DNA of 64,000 nt, from NCBI GenBank assembly GCA_037130755.1, contig JBAXSI010000002.1, positions 1 through 64,000 on the forward strand, in the 5' to 3' direction. Position numbers and translations under genes: made by a program. Under the pieces are notes generated by a model that was not told the origin of the DNA, made no database searches, and saw nothing but the letters and a program-made list of their open reading frames with translations. Positions 24,651 to 33,042 of the stretch are shown one piece after another; the first letter of the stretch is position 1, and the number at the start of each line of letters is the position of its first letter. This DNA is from UBA10649 sp037130755. GTDB lineage: Bacteria > Actinomycetota > Actinomycetes > S36-B12.

Positions 24651-24753
24651 TTCGTCCGTTGTCGCGTTGCTCAGGGGAACTCCCGCTTTAGGAGCATCAC
24701 GCTTGTGATGTCGCCCAACTGTACCGGTGACGTGCCGATAGCCTTGCCCCACT

Positions 24754-25452
24754 ATGACCGAACAAGGCCCGCCCGCCTCGGCGCTTGACACCGACCCGGA
24801 GTACCGGGCGGCGATCATCGACCTGTTCGGGGTGCTCGCCTACGGCGAGCTCACGGCCTTCGAGCGGCTTGCCGCGGACGCCGCCATGGCACCGACCATC
24901 GACGACAAGGCGGCTCTGGCCGAGATGGCCACGGCGGAGTACCGCCACTTCGTGGTCCTACGGGATCGGCTCGCTGGGCTGGGCGTTGACCCACAGGAGG
25001 CGATGGCGCCCTTCCGTCGCGCCCTCGACGACTTCCACGAGCACACCGCGCCGAGCGACTGGCTCGAGGGCCTGGTGAAGGCGTACGTCGGCGACGGCAT
25101 CGGCATCGACTTCTACCGCGAGATCTCGAACTTCGTCGACCAGGACAGCCGCGCCCTGGTCGTCAGTGTGTGCGACGACATGGGTCAGAAGGACTTCATC
25201 GTCGATCGGGTGCGCGCGGCCATCAACGTGGACCCGCGGGCCGGCGGTCGCCTGGCGCTCTGGGGACGCCGGCTCGTGGGCGAGGCGCTCTCGCAGGCGC
25301 AGCGGGTTGCGGCCGATCGCGATGCCCTCTCGACGCTTCTCGTCGGCGGAGTCGACCGGCCGGGCACCGACCTCGCCGAGATCGGCCGTATGCTCGCGCG
25401 CCTGACCGACAACCACGCACGCCGCATGTCCGCCCTCGGCCTTGCGGCCTGA
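24754..25452 (+). CDS. Ferritin-like fold protein (MiaE-related family)
   Basis: The 232-residue helical protein has acidic and EYRHF residues (GELTAFERL, ATAEYRHFVVLRD, FVDQDSRALVV) that can form a di-iron site, as in the actinobacterial ferritin-like family related to the tRNA hydroxylase MiaE. Activity is not established. The order helicase / ferritin-like / DUF3107 / TetR matches the mycobacterial Rv3211-Rv3208 region. Confidence 0.75.
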   Translation: MTEQGPPASALDTDPEYRAAIIDLFGVLAYGELTAFERLAADAAMAPTIDDKAALAEMATAEYRHFVVLRDRLAGLGVDPQEAMAPFRRALDDFHEHTAPSDWLEGLVKAYVGDGIGIDFYREISNFVDQDSRALVVSVCDDMGQKDFIVDRVRAAINVDPRAGGRLALWGRRLVGEALSQAQRVAADRDALSTLLVGGVDRPGTDLAEIGRMLARLTDNHARRMSALGLAA

Positions 25453-25482
25453 GCGAGCCCCGTGCTCGTCAAGGAGCCGACG

Positions 25483-26007
25483 ATGACTGACGCTGCGACA
25501 CCGCGGACTTCTGCGGACCTGTTTGACGAGCACATGCAGGCCGAGCTCGACGGCGACCTGGACCGCACGATGGCGACCATGTCCGATCACCCGCACCTGA
25601 ACCACGTGCCGGTCCGGGCGGGCGGCTTCGGCGCTCCGTCGGTGCGTGACTTCTATGCCAACCACCTCGTCGGGAAGTTCTTCCCGCCGGACGTGGAGAT
25701 CCTCACGCTGTCGCGCACGGTCGGCGACGAGCAGGTCGTCGACGAGTTCGTCTTCACCTTCACGCACACGCAGATGATCGACTGGATGCTTCCCGGCGTC
25801 CCGCCCACCGGCCGCCGCGTCCGCATCCCGCTCGTGGTCATCGTCAAGGCGGCGGAGGGGAAGGTCGTCCACGAGCACATCTACTGGGACCAGGCCTCCG
25901 TGCTCGCGCAGATAGGGCTGCTCGACCCAACTGGGCTTCCGGTCACGGGTGCCGAGCAGGCCGAGCAGTTGCTCGACCCGACGCTTCCCTACCGATCGGA
26001 GTTCTAG
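25483..26007 (+). CDS. SnoaL/NTF2-like protein
   Basis: The 174-residue protein has an NTF2-like cone: an N-terminal helix, NHVPVRAGGFGAPSVRDFYA, then beta strands (VVDEFVFTFTHTQMIDWMLP, RVRIPLVVIVKAAEGKVVHEHIYWDQAS). Members are ester cyclases or detoxifying isomerases; function here is unknown. AAGGAG lies 6 nt before ATG 25483. The stop shares a CTAG with the stop of the convergent DUF3107 gene. Confidence 0.8.
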   Translation: MTDAATPRTSADLFDEHMQAELDGDLDRTMATMSDHPHLNHVPVRAGGFGAPSVRDFYANHLVGKFFPPDVEILTLSRTVGDEQVVDEFVFTFTHTQMIDWMLPGVPPTGRRVRIPLVVIVKAAEGKVVHEHIYWDQASVLAQIGLLDPTGLPVTGAEQAEQLLDPTLPYRSEF

Positions 26008-26225
26008 CCGCCGAAGCCCACGCGTCGCGAGGAGACAGCGCCGATCTCGACGTAGGAGATCTTCGCCGCATTCACGAGGATGGTGCGACCGCGGTCGTCG
26101 GTCAGGGACAGCAGGCTGCCGGCCTCGATGGCGGCCTTGACCGCAGCGGTGACGGCCTCGGGAGTCTCGTCGCTGTCCAGGGAGATCTCGCGCGGCGAGT
26201 CCTGGACTCCGATCTTTACCTCCAC
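26004..26225 (-). CDS. DUF3107 protein (TB9.4/Rv3208A-like)
   Basis: The 73-residue protein opens MEVKIGVQDSPREISLDSD and continues with GRTILVNAAKISYVEIG, the conserved core of this small actinobacterial family. Function unknown. It lies next to the FasR-like regulator as in mycobacteria. Stop codons of this gene and the facing SnoaL-like gene overlap within one CTAG. Confidence 0.92.
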   Translation of the reverse strand: MEVKIGVQDSPREISLDSDETPEAVTAAVKAAIEAGSLLSLTDDRGRTILVNAAKISYVEIGAVSSRRVGFGG

Positions 26226-26326
26226 AGCAGTGCTCCTTCTCGTTCGTCGCGTGCGGGTCGTCGGTTGACCACCATCGTGTCAGGCGTCGGGCACGCCGTC
26301 ACGCCCGGGAGTTTCGCTCGTAGAGA

Positions 26327-26965
26327 TCAGGTGCCCTCGTCGTGCGGGGGATGCGTGCGGGGGAAGCCGCGGATGCCCCGCCAGGCCAATGCGGTGATGA
26401 GCTCGGCTGCCTCCTCGCGGCTGACGGACTGCGCGTCGCCGGCCAGCCAGCGGCGGGCCGCCACCTGGACCATGCCCTGCATCCCGGACGCCAGCAGCAA
26501 CGCCTGCTCGTCGCTCAGCCCGGTGTCCTCGGCGATGACGGCTGCGGTCTGCTGGGCCAGCACGAGGTTGGCGGCGTCGACCCGCTGACGCACCTGCGGC
26601 TCGTTGGCCAGGTCGCTCTCGAACACCAGCCGGAATGCCCCCGCAGGATCCTCGACGAAGGCGAAGTACGCCGTCACCATCCCGCTGACGCGTTCGCGGT
26701 TGTCGGTCGTCGTCGTGAGGGCCGCGTTCGCGGCCGCCCGGAGCTCGTCGATCCCGGCGTCCAGGAGGGCCAGGTAGAGGTCGAGCTTGCCGGGGAAGTG
26801 CTGGTAGAGCACCGGCTTGGAGACGCCGGCGTGCTCGGCGATCTCGTCCATGGACGCGGCGTGGTAGCCGGACGAGGAGAAGACCTCGAGGGCCGCGGCC
26901 AGTACCTGCTGACGACGCTGCTCGCGAGGAAGTCGAGCGGCGCGGACGCCCTCGGTCGCGGTCAT
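26327..26965 (-). CDS. TetR-family regulator, FasR (Rv3208)-like
   Basis: The 212-residue regulator has a standard helix-turn-helix (SMDEIAEHAGVSKPVLYQHF) at about residues 38-58 and a hydrophobic ligand domain. By gene order (helicase, ferritin-like, DUF3107) it corresponds to Rv3208, the acyl-CoA-sensing activator of fatty acid synthase genes; that function is inferred. TAGGAT lies exactly 6 nt before the ATG and overlaps a TACTAGCCAGTA palindrome, suggesting autoregulation. Confidence 0.85.
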   Translation of the reverse strand: MTATEGVRAARLPREQRRQQVLAAALEVFSSSGYHAASMDEIAEHAGVSKPVLYQHFPGKLDLYLALLDAGIDELRAAANAALTTTTDNRERVSGMVTAYFAFVEDPAGAFRLVFESDLANEPQVRQRVDAANLVLAQQTAAVIAEDTGLSDEQALLLASGMQGMVQVAARRWLAGDAQSVSREEAAELITALAWRGIRGFPRTHPPHDEGT

Positions 26966-26971
26966 CCTGGC

Positions 26972-26987
26972 ATCCTACTAGCCAGTA
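26972..26987. promoter_or_regulatory. -10 and overlapping palindrome before the FasR-like gene
   Basis: On the minus strand TAGGAT (26972-26977) precedes the ATG by 6 nt. TACTAGCCAGTA (26976-26987) has inverted TACT/AGTA arms around 4 nt and overlaps it, as a repressor site would. Confidence 0.4.
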
Positions 26988-27028
26988 ACTAAGACGGGCG
27001 GCTCTCCCACGGTCCGTTATCGGGTCGA

Positions 27029-27034
27029 TACGCT
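27029..27034 (+). promoter_or_regulatory. -10 element of a leaderless mRNA (alpha/beta hydrolase)
   Basis: TACGCT, then 6 nt, then ATG 27041; no ribosome site. Confidence 0.45.
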
Positions 27035-27040
27035 GCCTGC

Positions 27041-27937
27041 ATGAGCAACTACGTCGTCCCGGCCACCCCCTGGCCCCGTGAGGACGTATTCCTGCCCAAT
27101 CGCACCCTGAGCGTCCGGCACGCCGAGCCGACTGGCGAGGGCCTCCCGCTCGCGGTCTTCCTCCACGGTCTGGGCGGCTCGTCCCTCAACTGGACCGACC
27201 TCATGGCCCGCCTGCGCGACGACGTGGACGGCTTTGCAATCGACCTCGGCGGCTTCGGGCAGAGCCCGCCCCCGCGCGACAGCGATATGACGATGGCCGG
27301 GCACGCCCGCTCGATCGCGGAGTTCATCGAGTCCCGCGGCCGGGGTCCGGCTCATGTCTTCGGCAACTCGATGGGCGGCTCGGTCGCACTGCAGCTGGCC
27401 GCGCGCCGACCGGACCTCGTCCGAACGCTCACGATGATCTCGCCGGCGCTGCCCCAGGTGTTCGCCACCAAGTCGAACTTCCACCTCCCGGTGATCGCTG
27501 TGCCGGGCGTCGGCGAGCGACTGGTGCCCAAGTACCTCGAGAGCGATGCCGGCGCCCGCGTGCGCGGCACCATCGACGTCTGCTTCGCCGATCCGTCCCG
27601 CGTCTCATCCCAGCGGATGGCCGAGGCGGTCGAGGAGGTCAAGAGCCGTGACCACCTGCCGTATGCATCGGATGCATTCCTTCGCAGCCTGCGTGGACTG
27701 CTCAAGACGTTCGTCGACGTCGGCCCGAACCGCCCGTGGAAGCTCGCCGAGCGCGTGACGTGCCCGACCCTGGTGGTCTACGGACGCAAGGACCCGCTGG
27801 TCGATGCGCGCAGTGCGCACCGTGTCACCAAGCACTTCTCCGACGCACACGTGGTGGTGCTGCCCGACAGTGGCCACGTGGCGCAGATGGAGCATCCGGA
27901 CTTCGTCGCCGCCGCGTGGGAGCGCTTCCTTCGCTAG
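27041..27937 (+). CDS. Alpha/beta-fold hydrolase
   Basis: The 298-residue hydrolase has an oxyanion HGLGGSS loop (42-48), nucleophile Ser110 in GNSMGG, Asp251 in YGRKDPLVD and His279 in DSGHV. Substrate unknown; the family covers esterases, lipases and C-C hydrolases. No signal peptide. It converges on the large cyclase gene, their stop codons sharing one CTAG at 27934-27937. Confidence 0.9.
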   Translation: MSNYVVPATPWPREDVFLPNRTLSVRHAEPTGEGLPLAVFLHGLGGSSLNWTDLMARLRDDVDGFAIDLGGFGQSPPPRDSDMTMAGHARSIAEFIESRGRGPAHVFGNSMGGSVALQLAARRPDLVRTLTMISPALPQVFATKSNFHLPVIAVPGVGERLVPKYLESDAGARVRGTIDVCFADPSRVSSQRMAEAVEEVKSRDHLPYASDAFLRSLRGLLKTFVDVGPNRPWKLAERVTCPTLVVYGRKDPLVDARSAHRVTKHFSDAHVVVLPDSGHVAQMEHPDFVAAAWERFLR

Positions 27938-30900
27938 GCGCGGTCGAGCACCTCGAGGTCGGTCAGCCAGCCGGCGGCGCCGATCCGTTCGTACGTCGAA
28001 CGAGCCTGTGCCAATGCCTGCTCGGCATCGTCGGGTCGGCCGTTGGCGGCGAGCCACCGGCCGAGTTCCTCACAGGCACGTCCGGCGTGGACGACCGCCC
28101 CGAAGTCGACGAGGGCCGCGACGCCCGCCCGCAGGTCCGCTTCGACGATTGCTGGATCGTCGCCACGAGCCGCGCCGAGCAGACCGCGCAGGCGCAGATA
28201 CTGCGCGTTGACGGCCGGGGGGACCGCTCCCTCCTGCGCCGACGCGACCGGCTGGATCAGTCGCTCCGCGAGGTCGAGGTCGCCGGCGGCGATGGCAGCC
28301 AGCACGAGGGGCGGCCACAGGTGCATGAAATCGTCCTCGAGGCCGAGCGCCGAGAGCAGCGGGCCGATGGTCTCGTCGGCAATGCGCGCTGCGTCTGACA
28401 GCTGGCCGTCGGCCAGGGCGTGGACGAGATGGAGGTTGCCGGTCCACGCCCGATCGGCTTCGGCGTCGGACAGGGAGATCGCCGACACGGACGGCAGTTC
28501 CCTGCCGCGGGCTTCGGCAAGCCACGTGCCGATGCAGGACATCGACAGGGACATCGCGGGGATCGCGATGTCCTCGAGCACCTCGGCAAGGAACTCCTCG
28601 AGTTCGTCGAGGCGGCCAGCGACCCACAGGAGCAGCGCGAGGTTGCCGGACGCATACGAGGTGAATGTCGCCGAGCCCGCTCGTCGGGCCGTGTCGAGCG
28701 CCTCGCGGATGGTGGCCATGGCCGCGTCGAGGTCGCGGCCCATCTCGATCACTCCGACGGTGACGAGAGCCGTCGCGCGCTCCGTCAGGAGGTTGTTGTC
28801 TCCGGCGACCTTCGCAGCGCTGACGAACATGGCGCGCGCGCTCAGCGGCGCGCCCATGCCGGCGTAGCGCATCCCGATGATCACGTGGGCGGACGAGATC
28901 GCGGACGCGTCGTTGAGCGCCTCGGCGAGGACCAGTCGGCGCTCCGCGTAGTACGCACCGCGGTCCAAGTCGCCGCGGTTGATGTACGAGGAGGCGAGGG
29001 TGCCGGCCACGCGCAGCAGGGCCCGTTCGGCTCCGGGCGTGCCGTCCAGCGCCGCCCATCGCGCTTCGCACAGGGCGATCGCCGTGGCGTTGTCCTGCAG
29101 GGACATCAGCGCCGAGCACTGCAGGCCGACGGCCCGCCCTGCCTCGATCGGCTGGTCGGTCTCGTCGTAGTAGGCGCCCGCCTCGCGGGCCAGGGACTCG
29201 GCTGCCGAATACGCGCCCGCGTCGTTGGCCTCGGTCGCGGCCATCACCATCAGGCGGGCCTGCCCTTCGGGATCCCGTACGCGACCGCGGGCCGCCTCCA
29301 GGTGCCGGAACGCCTCCATGGGCGCACCCAGGCCGGCAGCGCGCACTGCCGCCCTCTCGAGCAGGATCACGGCTTCGGCGGCGAGGGCCGGGCCGTCCGT
29401 GTCGCCCATCGACGCCGAGTCGATGGCGTCCATCAGATGCTGCGCGATGACGGCCGAGAGGTCGCCGCCGTCATCCGACAGTCGGGTGAGGTACTCCGCA
29501 GCGGCCAGGTGCCGCGCCTTGCGGTCGCGCTTGGACTGCGTCGAGTAGGCGACCTGCTTGACGACGGCCTGGACGAACCGGAACTGTCCGCGCTCGGACG
29601 AGAACCGGTCCTGCTGAACCGTCAGGATCTCCTTGCGGGTCAACGACGACAGCCGGGAGTCGAACGCCGTCTCGTCGACAGGCGCCGCCTTCTCCTCCAT
29701 CCACAGCAGCGCCTCGCGCGTGAACGACGTGCCCAGGACGCTGGCCTCCGTGACCGTGCGTCGCTCGTCGGGCGTCAGTGCGTCCAGGCGCGCCGCGACG
29801 AGGGCGTGCAGGGTCATCGGCGCGCCGATCGCCTCGAGATCGAGGTTCCGGGGCTCGGCGAGGACGTAACGGCCCCGCTGCGGGATCACCAGGTCACGGT
29901 CGATGAGGGCGCGGATCGTTTCGACCGCGAAGAGCGGCACGCCCGCAGCCCGCTCGACGAGGGCCGATCGCACCCGCACGGGGAGGTCGTCGACCAGCCC
30001 GTCGATGAGCCTGGCCATCGCGTCCTCGTCGAGTGCCTCCAGCCGCACGACGGATGCGCGCCGGGCGCCCAGGCCCGGCCGACGGGCCATGAGCTCGGGG
30101 CGGGCGATGGCGAGAACCAGGATCGCGGTGTGCGCGGTGGACAGGAGATGCTCGACGAAGTCCAGAAGCCCATCGTCGGCGTAGTGCGCGTCGTCGATCA
30201 CGAGGACGACGGGATCGTCGCCGCCCACCCGTTCGAGGAAGGTCGTCCACGACGCGAACAGGTCCTCGCGCGCGAAGGAGCCGCTGCCGATGCCCAGCAG
30301 GGTGGCAAGGCGCGGGCGCAGCCAGGCTCGCTCATCGGGGTCGTCAACGATTGCCTCGAGTCCGCGATCGAGGCGGTCCTCGACCGTGGCGCCCTGGTCC
30401 ATCTCGAGCAGCCCGAGCCTGGGGCGCAGCGCCTCGGCGAGTGCCCAGAACGCCACGCCGTCGCCGTAGGAAAGGCAGCGGCCGCGATGCCACAGCACGG
30501 TTGTCGCCAGGCCGTCGACGTACTTCTCGAACTCCCAGCCGAGCCTTGACTTGCCGATGCCCGCCTCGCCGTCGAGGACGAGCAAGTGCGGTCGTTGTGC
30601 CTCCTCCGTCGCATGGAAGGCGTCCTTGAGCGCTCGGAGCTCGGCTTCGCGCCCGACGAGCGGAGCCTCCAGTCCATCGATGCGCGCACCGCTGCTGAGC
30701 TCGGCGATCACCTCGCCGGCCGCGAACAGGCGCATAGCGGCGGACTTGCCCTTGAGCTCGTGCTCGCCGCGGTCCTCGAATGTGATGGCCGCCGACGCAA
30801 GTGACCGCGTCGTCCCGTCCACCCAGACGTGGCCGGGCTCGGCCACCGACTGCACCCGCGCAGCGGTGTTGACAGCGTCGCCAGCGACCATGCCCTCGAC

Positions 30901-31386
30901 CTCGATCGCCATGTTGACGGCGACCTCGCCTGTGACGATGCCGACGCGCATCGCGAGTCCGGGTGCGCCTACCTCGGCTCCCATGTCAGCGACCGCCTGG
31001 GCCAGTTCGAGGCCGGCCCTGACCGCTCTCTCGGCGTCGTCCTCATGGGCGAGGGGCACGCCCCACACCGCCATGACGGCATCACCGATGAACTTCTCGA
31101 TCACCCCGCCGTAACGCGAGACGATGACGCGGCACCGATCGAAGTAGGCCGACAGGAGTTCGCGGACGTCCTCGGCGTCGCGGCCCTCCGACAGCGGAGT
31201 GAAGCCGACGAGGTCGCCGAAGAGCACGGAGGTGACCCGGCGCTCGGTGACGGGGCCTGCCGTGGCCGCCTGAGGGTGGGAAGCGGGAGCCTCTCCGACG
31301 GGGGCGCCACAGGTCGCGCAGAACCGCGCGCCGGGCGTGAGCGGGCTCCCGCACGCCGCGCAGGTCGCCTCGACCGTCGCGGTCAT
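27934..31386 (-). CDS. Class III adenylate cyclase with AAA ATPase and TPR-like regions
   Basis: A 1150-residue multidomain regulator. N-terminal zinc ribbon (Cys9, Cys12, Cys23, Cys26); cyclase domain (about 46-215) with metal ligands Asp58 and Asp102, adenine-selecting Lys98 and Asp170, and transition-state Asn173 and Arg177, so it should make cAMP; AAA/NB-ARC-like ATPase (Walker A GEAGIGKS, 273-280; VLVIDDAHYADD as Walker B); then a long alpha-helical TPR-like region to the end. The input signal is unknown. It has a TATGGT -10 six nt before ATG. Confidence 0.9.
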   Translation of the reverse strand: MTATVEATCAACGSPLTPGARFCATCGAPVGEAPASHPQAATAGPVTERRVTSVLFGDLVGFTPLSEGRDAEDVRELLSAYFDRCRVIVSRYGGVIEKFIGDAVMAVWGVPLAHEDDAERAVRAGLELAQAVADMGAEVGAPGLAMRVGIVTGEVAVNMAIEVEGMVAGDAVNTAARVQSVAEPGHVWVDGTTRSLASAAITFEDRGEHELKGKSAAMRLFAAGEVIAELSSGARIDGLEAPLVGREAELRALKDAFHATEEAQRPHLLVLDGEAGIGKSRLGWEFEKYVDGLATTVLWHRGRCLSYGDGVAFWALAEALRPRLGLLEMDQGATVEDRLDRGLEAIVDDPDERAWLRPRLATLLGIGSGSFAREDLFASWTTFLERVGGDDPVVLVIDDAHYADDGLLDFVEHLLSTAHTAILVLAIARPELMARRPGLGARRASVVRLEALDEDAMARLIDGLVDDLPVRVRSALVERAAGVPLFAVETIRALIDRDLVIPQRGRYVLAEPRNLDLEAIGAPMTLHALVAARLDALTPDERRTVTEASVLGTSFTREALLWMEEKAAPVDETAFDSRLSSLTRKEILTVQQDRFSSERGQFRFVQAVVKQVAYSTQSKRDRKARHLAAAEYLTRLSDDGGDLSAVIAQHLMDAIDSASMGDTDGPALAAEAVILLERAAVRAAGLGAPMEAFRHLEAARGRVRDPEGQARLMVMAATEANDAGAYSAAESLAREAGAYYDETDQPIEAGRAVGLQCSALMSLQDNATAIALCEARWAALDGTPGAERALLRVAGTLASSYINRGDLDRGAYYAERRLVLAEALNDASAISSAHVIIGMRYAGMGAPLSARAMFVSAAKVAGDNNLLTERATALVTVGVIEMGRDLDAAMATIREALDTARRAGSATFTSYASGNLALLLWVAGRLDELEEFLAEVLEDIAIPAMSLSMSCIGTWLAEARGRELPSVSAISLSDAEADRAWTGNLHLVHALADGQLSDAARIADETIGPLLSALGLEDDFMHLWPPLVLAAIAAGDLDLAERLIQPVASAQEGAVPPAVNAQYLRLRGLLGAARGDDPAIVEADLRAGVAALVDFGAVVHAGRACEELGRWLAANGRPDDAEQALAQARSTYERIGAAGWLTDLEVLDRA

Positions 31387-31392
31387 GCTCGA

Positions 31393-31398
31393 ACCATA
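31393..31398 (-). promoter_or_regulatory. -10 element of a leaderless mRNA (cyclase)
   Basis: On the minus strand TATGGT is followed by 6 nt and ATG 31386. Confidence 0.45.
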
Positions 31399-31432
31399 GT
31401 CAGGCCCAGCCCCTCATAAGCGGCGTTCGATC

Positions 31433-31450
31433 GCACCCGATTACGGGTGC
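31433..31450. terminator. Small hairpin between lipoprotein and cyclase genes
   Basis: GCACCCG-ATTA-CGGGTGC forms a 7-bp stem 23 bases after the lipoprotein stop (minus strand). The only T-run (TTT) is on the plus strand, so its use as terminator is uncertain. Confidence 0.35.
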
Positions 31451-31472
31451 TTTGGCCTGATTGTCTCAGGGG

Positions 31473-32351
31473 CTACTTGGTGAGCTCCGTGACCATGCTC
31501 TGGACCCCGTCGGCGACGGCGGTGACCTCGGGCAGGGTGATCGGGGTATCGGCTGGGGTCGAGCCGGCCACGGCGGTCGTCGTGAGCCCCCAGACGGAGA
31601 TGAGGTTCGGGCCCACCCGGCGGAGCACCTGGTTGACCTGGTCGCTCTGGCTCTGCAGGCAGGACGGCGCGATGGTGGCCCCGCCGACGCATTCGCTCGA
31701 CGTGTTGGTGAGGACCTGAGTGGTGCTGTCGATGGCGACGGCGAGGTGATCGGGGGAGACGAGGTCGGCCTTGGTCGTGAACTGCGAGAGCGAGTCACCC
31801 ACGGTGTACTTCGTCGAATCGGCGGTGCGCTGCACGGAGAACCGCGCGCACTTGTCGATGGCTGCCTTGGCCTGCGCCAGGCTCAGGCCCGAGTCGGCGA
31901 TGGACACCACGAGTGCGCTGTTGCCGATGGTGTACGACGCGCCCGTGAACGTCCTCGTGTCCTTGGGGACCGTCAACGCCCAGACCAGCGCGTACACCTC
32001 CGTGCACGAGGCCGGGTCAGCGGACGAGGTGAGGCGGAGGTCCTTGTCGGCGTAGCTCGCGATGTCCGGGTCCTTGGTCACGGCCGCGCCGACAACTGTC
32101 TGGATGTCCTCCTTCTTCGGCATCGCGGCGCGCGCGAGCGCGTCGCCCATCCAGCCGCTTGCGCCTGACGCCGCTGCACTCGGGGCAGCGGTAGGTGCGG
32201 TGCTGCTCGGCCCTGCGCTGGGTGACGACGTGGCGGACGCAGCCGGGCTGGACGCAGCAAGGGTGGACGTGGCTGACGAGCAGCCCGCCAGTGCCAGTGC
32301 GGTGGCGACCGCGACCAACGCGATCACCCGGGTCCTTGCAGGATCTCGCAC
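31473..32351 (-). CDS. Putative lipoprotein of unknown function
   Basis: The 292-residue product has a lipoprotein signal (positive start, LVAVATALALAGC with Cys24 as acylation site), a Ser/Ala/Thr/Pro linker (about 25-65) and a globular domain with four further cysteines (TEVY, DKCARF, SSECVGG and SCLQ contexts) that could make two disulfides. No family was recognised. GTG 32351 is chosen because GAGGGGGAA precedes it. Confidence 0.75.
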   Translation of the reverse strand: MRDPARTRVIALVAVATALALAGCSSATSTLAASSPAASATSSPSAGPSSTAPTAAPSAAASGASGWMGDALARAAMPKKEDIQTVVGAAVTKDPDIASYADKDLRLTSSADPASCTEVYALVWALTVPKDTRTFTGASYTIGNSALVVSIADSGLSLAQAKAAIDKCARFSVQRTADSTKYTVGDSLSQFTTKADLVSPDHLAVAIDSTTQVLTNTSSECVGGATIAPSCLQSQSDQVNQVLRRVGPNLISVWGLTTTAVAGSTPADTPITLPEVTAVADGVQSMVTELTK

Positions 32352-32484
32352 GTCTTCCCCCTCGAATCTGTGGGCCTGGTCCTCGCCCGCGTGCCTTGAC
32401 CACTGTAGGTCAGCCCGGCTTTCCATGGCTTCAGCAGATACCGTGCTCTCAAGCACGTGCTGCGCGTCAAGGTGGGAGGCTCCC

Positions 32485-33042
32485 GTGGCCATCGTCGTGA
32501 TCGTCCTTGTCCTGATCGTGATTCTCGCAATCATCGCCGGCCTGCAGTTCAACAAGCTGCGCCGGCTCGACCTGCAGGCCCAAGGCGCCTACGCGGGCAT
32601 CGAGACCCTGCTGACCAAGCGGGCCGACCTCATCCCCAACCTCGTCGAGACCGTCTCGGGCGCAGCCGACTTCGAGCGCGGCACCATGGAGGCGGTCACG
32701 GCGGCACGGGCCCAGGTAAGCGGTGCTGGCGGCGTCGCCCAGACGGCTGCTGCCGATGGCGAGCTGACACAGGCGCTCGGCCGGCTGTTCGCGGTGGCCG
32801 AGGCGTATCCGCAGCTCACTGCGACGGCGAACTTCAGGGACCTGCAGGCGCAGCTCTCCAGTGTCGAGGGTGAACTGCAGTTCGCCCGTCAGTACTACAA
32901 CGACTCGGTCGTGCAGCTCAACACCGCACTTCGCACCATCCCGTCGATGTGGTTCGCCGGCATGGCCGGCGTCAAGGAGCGGGAGCTGTACGCGGAGCCC
33001 GACGCCGAGCGTCGGTCTGCTCCCAAAGTCGACTTCTCATGA
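32485..33042 (+). CDS. LemA family protein
   Basis: The 185-residue protein has an N-terminal membrane helix (about 2-20) followed by NKLRRLDLQAQGAYAGIETL and TKRADLIPNLVETV, the LemA signature, and a helical bundle. LemA proteins are membrane-anchored with unclear function and often sit with TPM or DUF2207 genes, as here (ATGA overlap with the next gene). GTG 32485 follows GGGAGG. Confidence 0.9.
   Translation: MAIVVIVLVLIVILAIIAGLQFNKLRRLDLQAQGAYAGIETLLTKRADLIPNLVETVSGAADFERGTMEAVTAARAQVSGAGGVAQTAAADGELTQALGRLFAVAEAYPQLTATANFRDLQAQLSSVEGELQFARQYYNDSVVQLNTALRTIPSMWFAGMAGVKERELYAEPDAERRSAPKVDFS

Noticed and set aside
23184..24788. Plus-strand open frame opposite the DEAD-box helicase
   Set aside because: The minus-strand frame carries every helicase motif; the opposite frame has none.
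28420..30549. Long plus-strand open frame inside the cyclase gene
   Set aside because: Antisense shadow of a GC-rich gene with clear domains; composition is Arg/Gly/His-rich with no motif.
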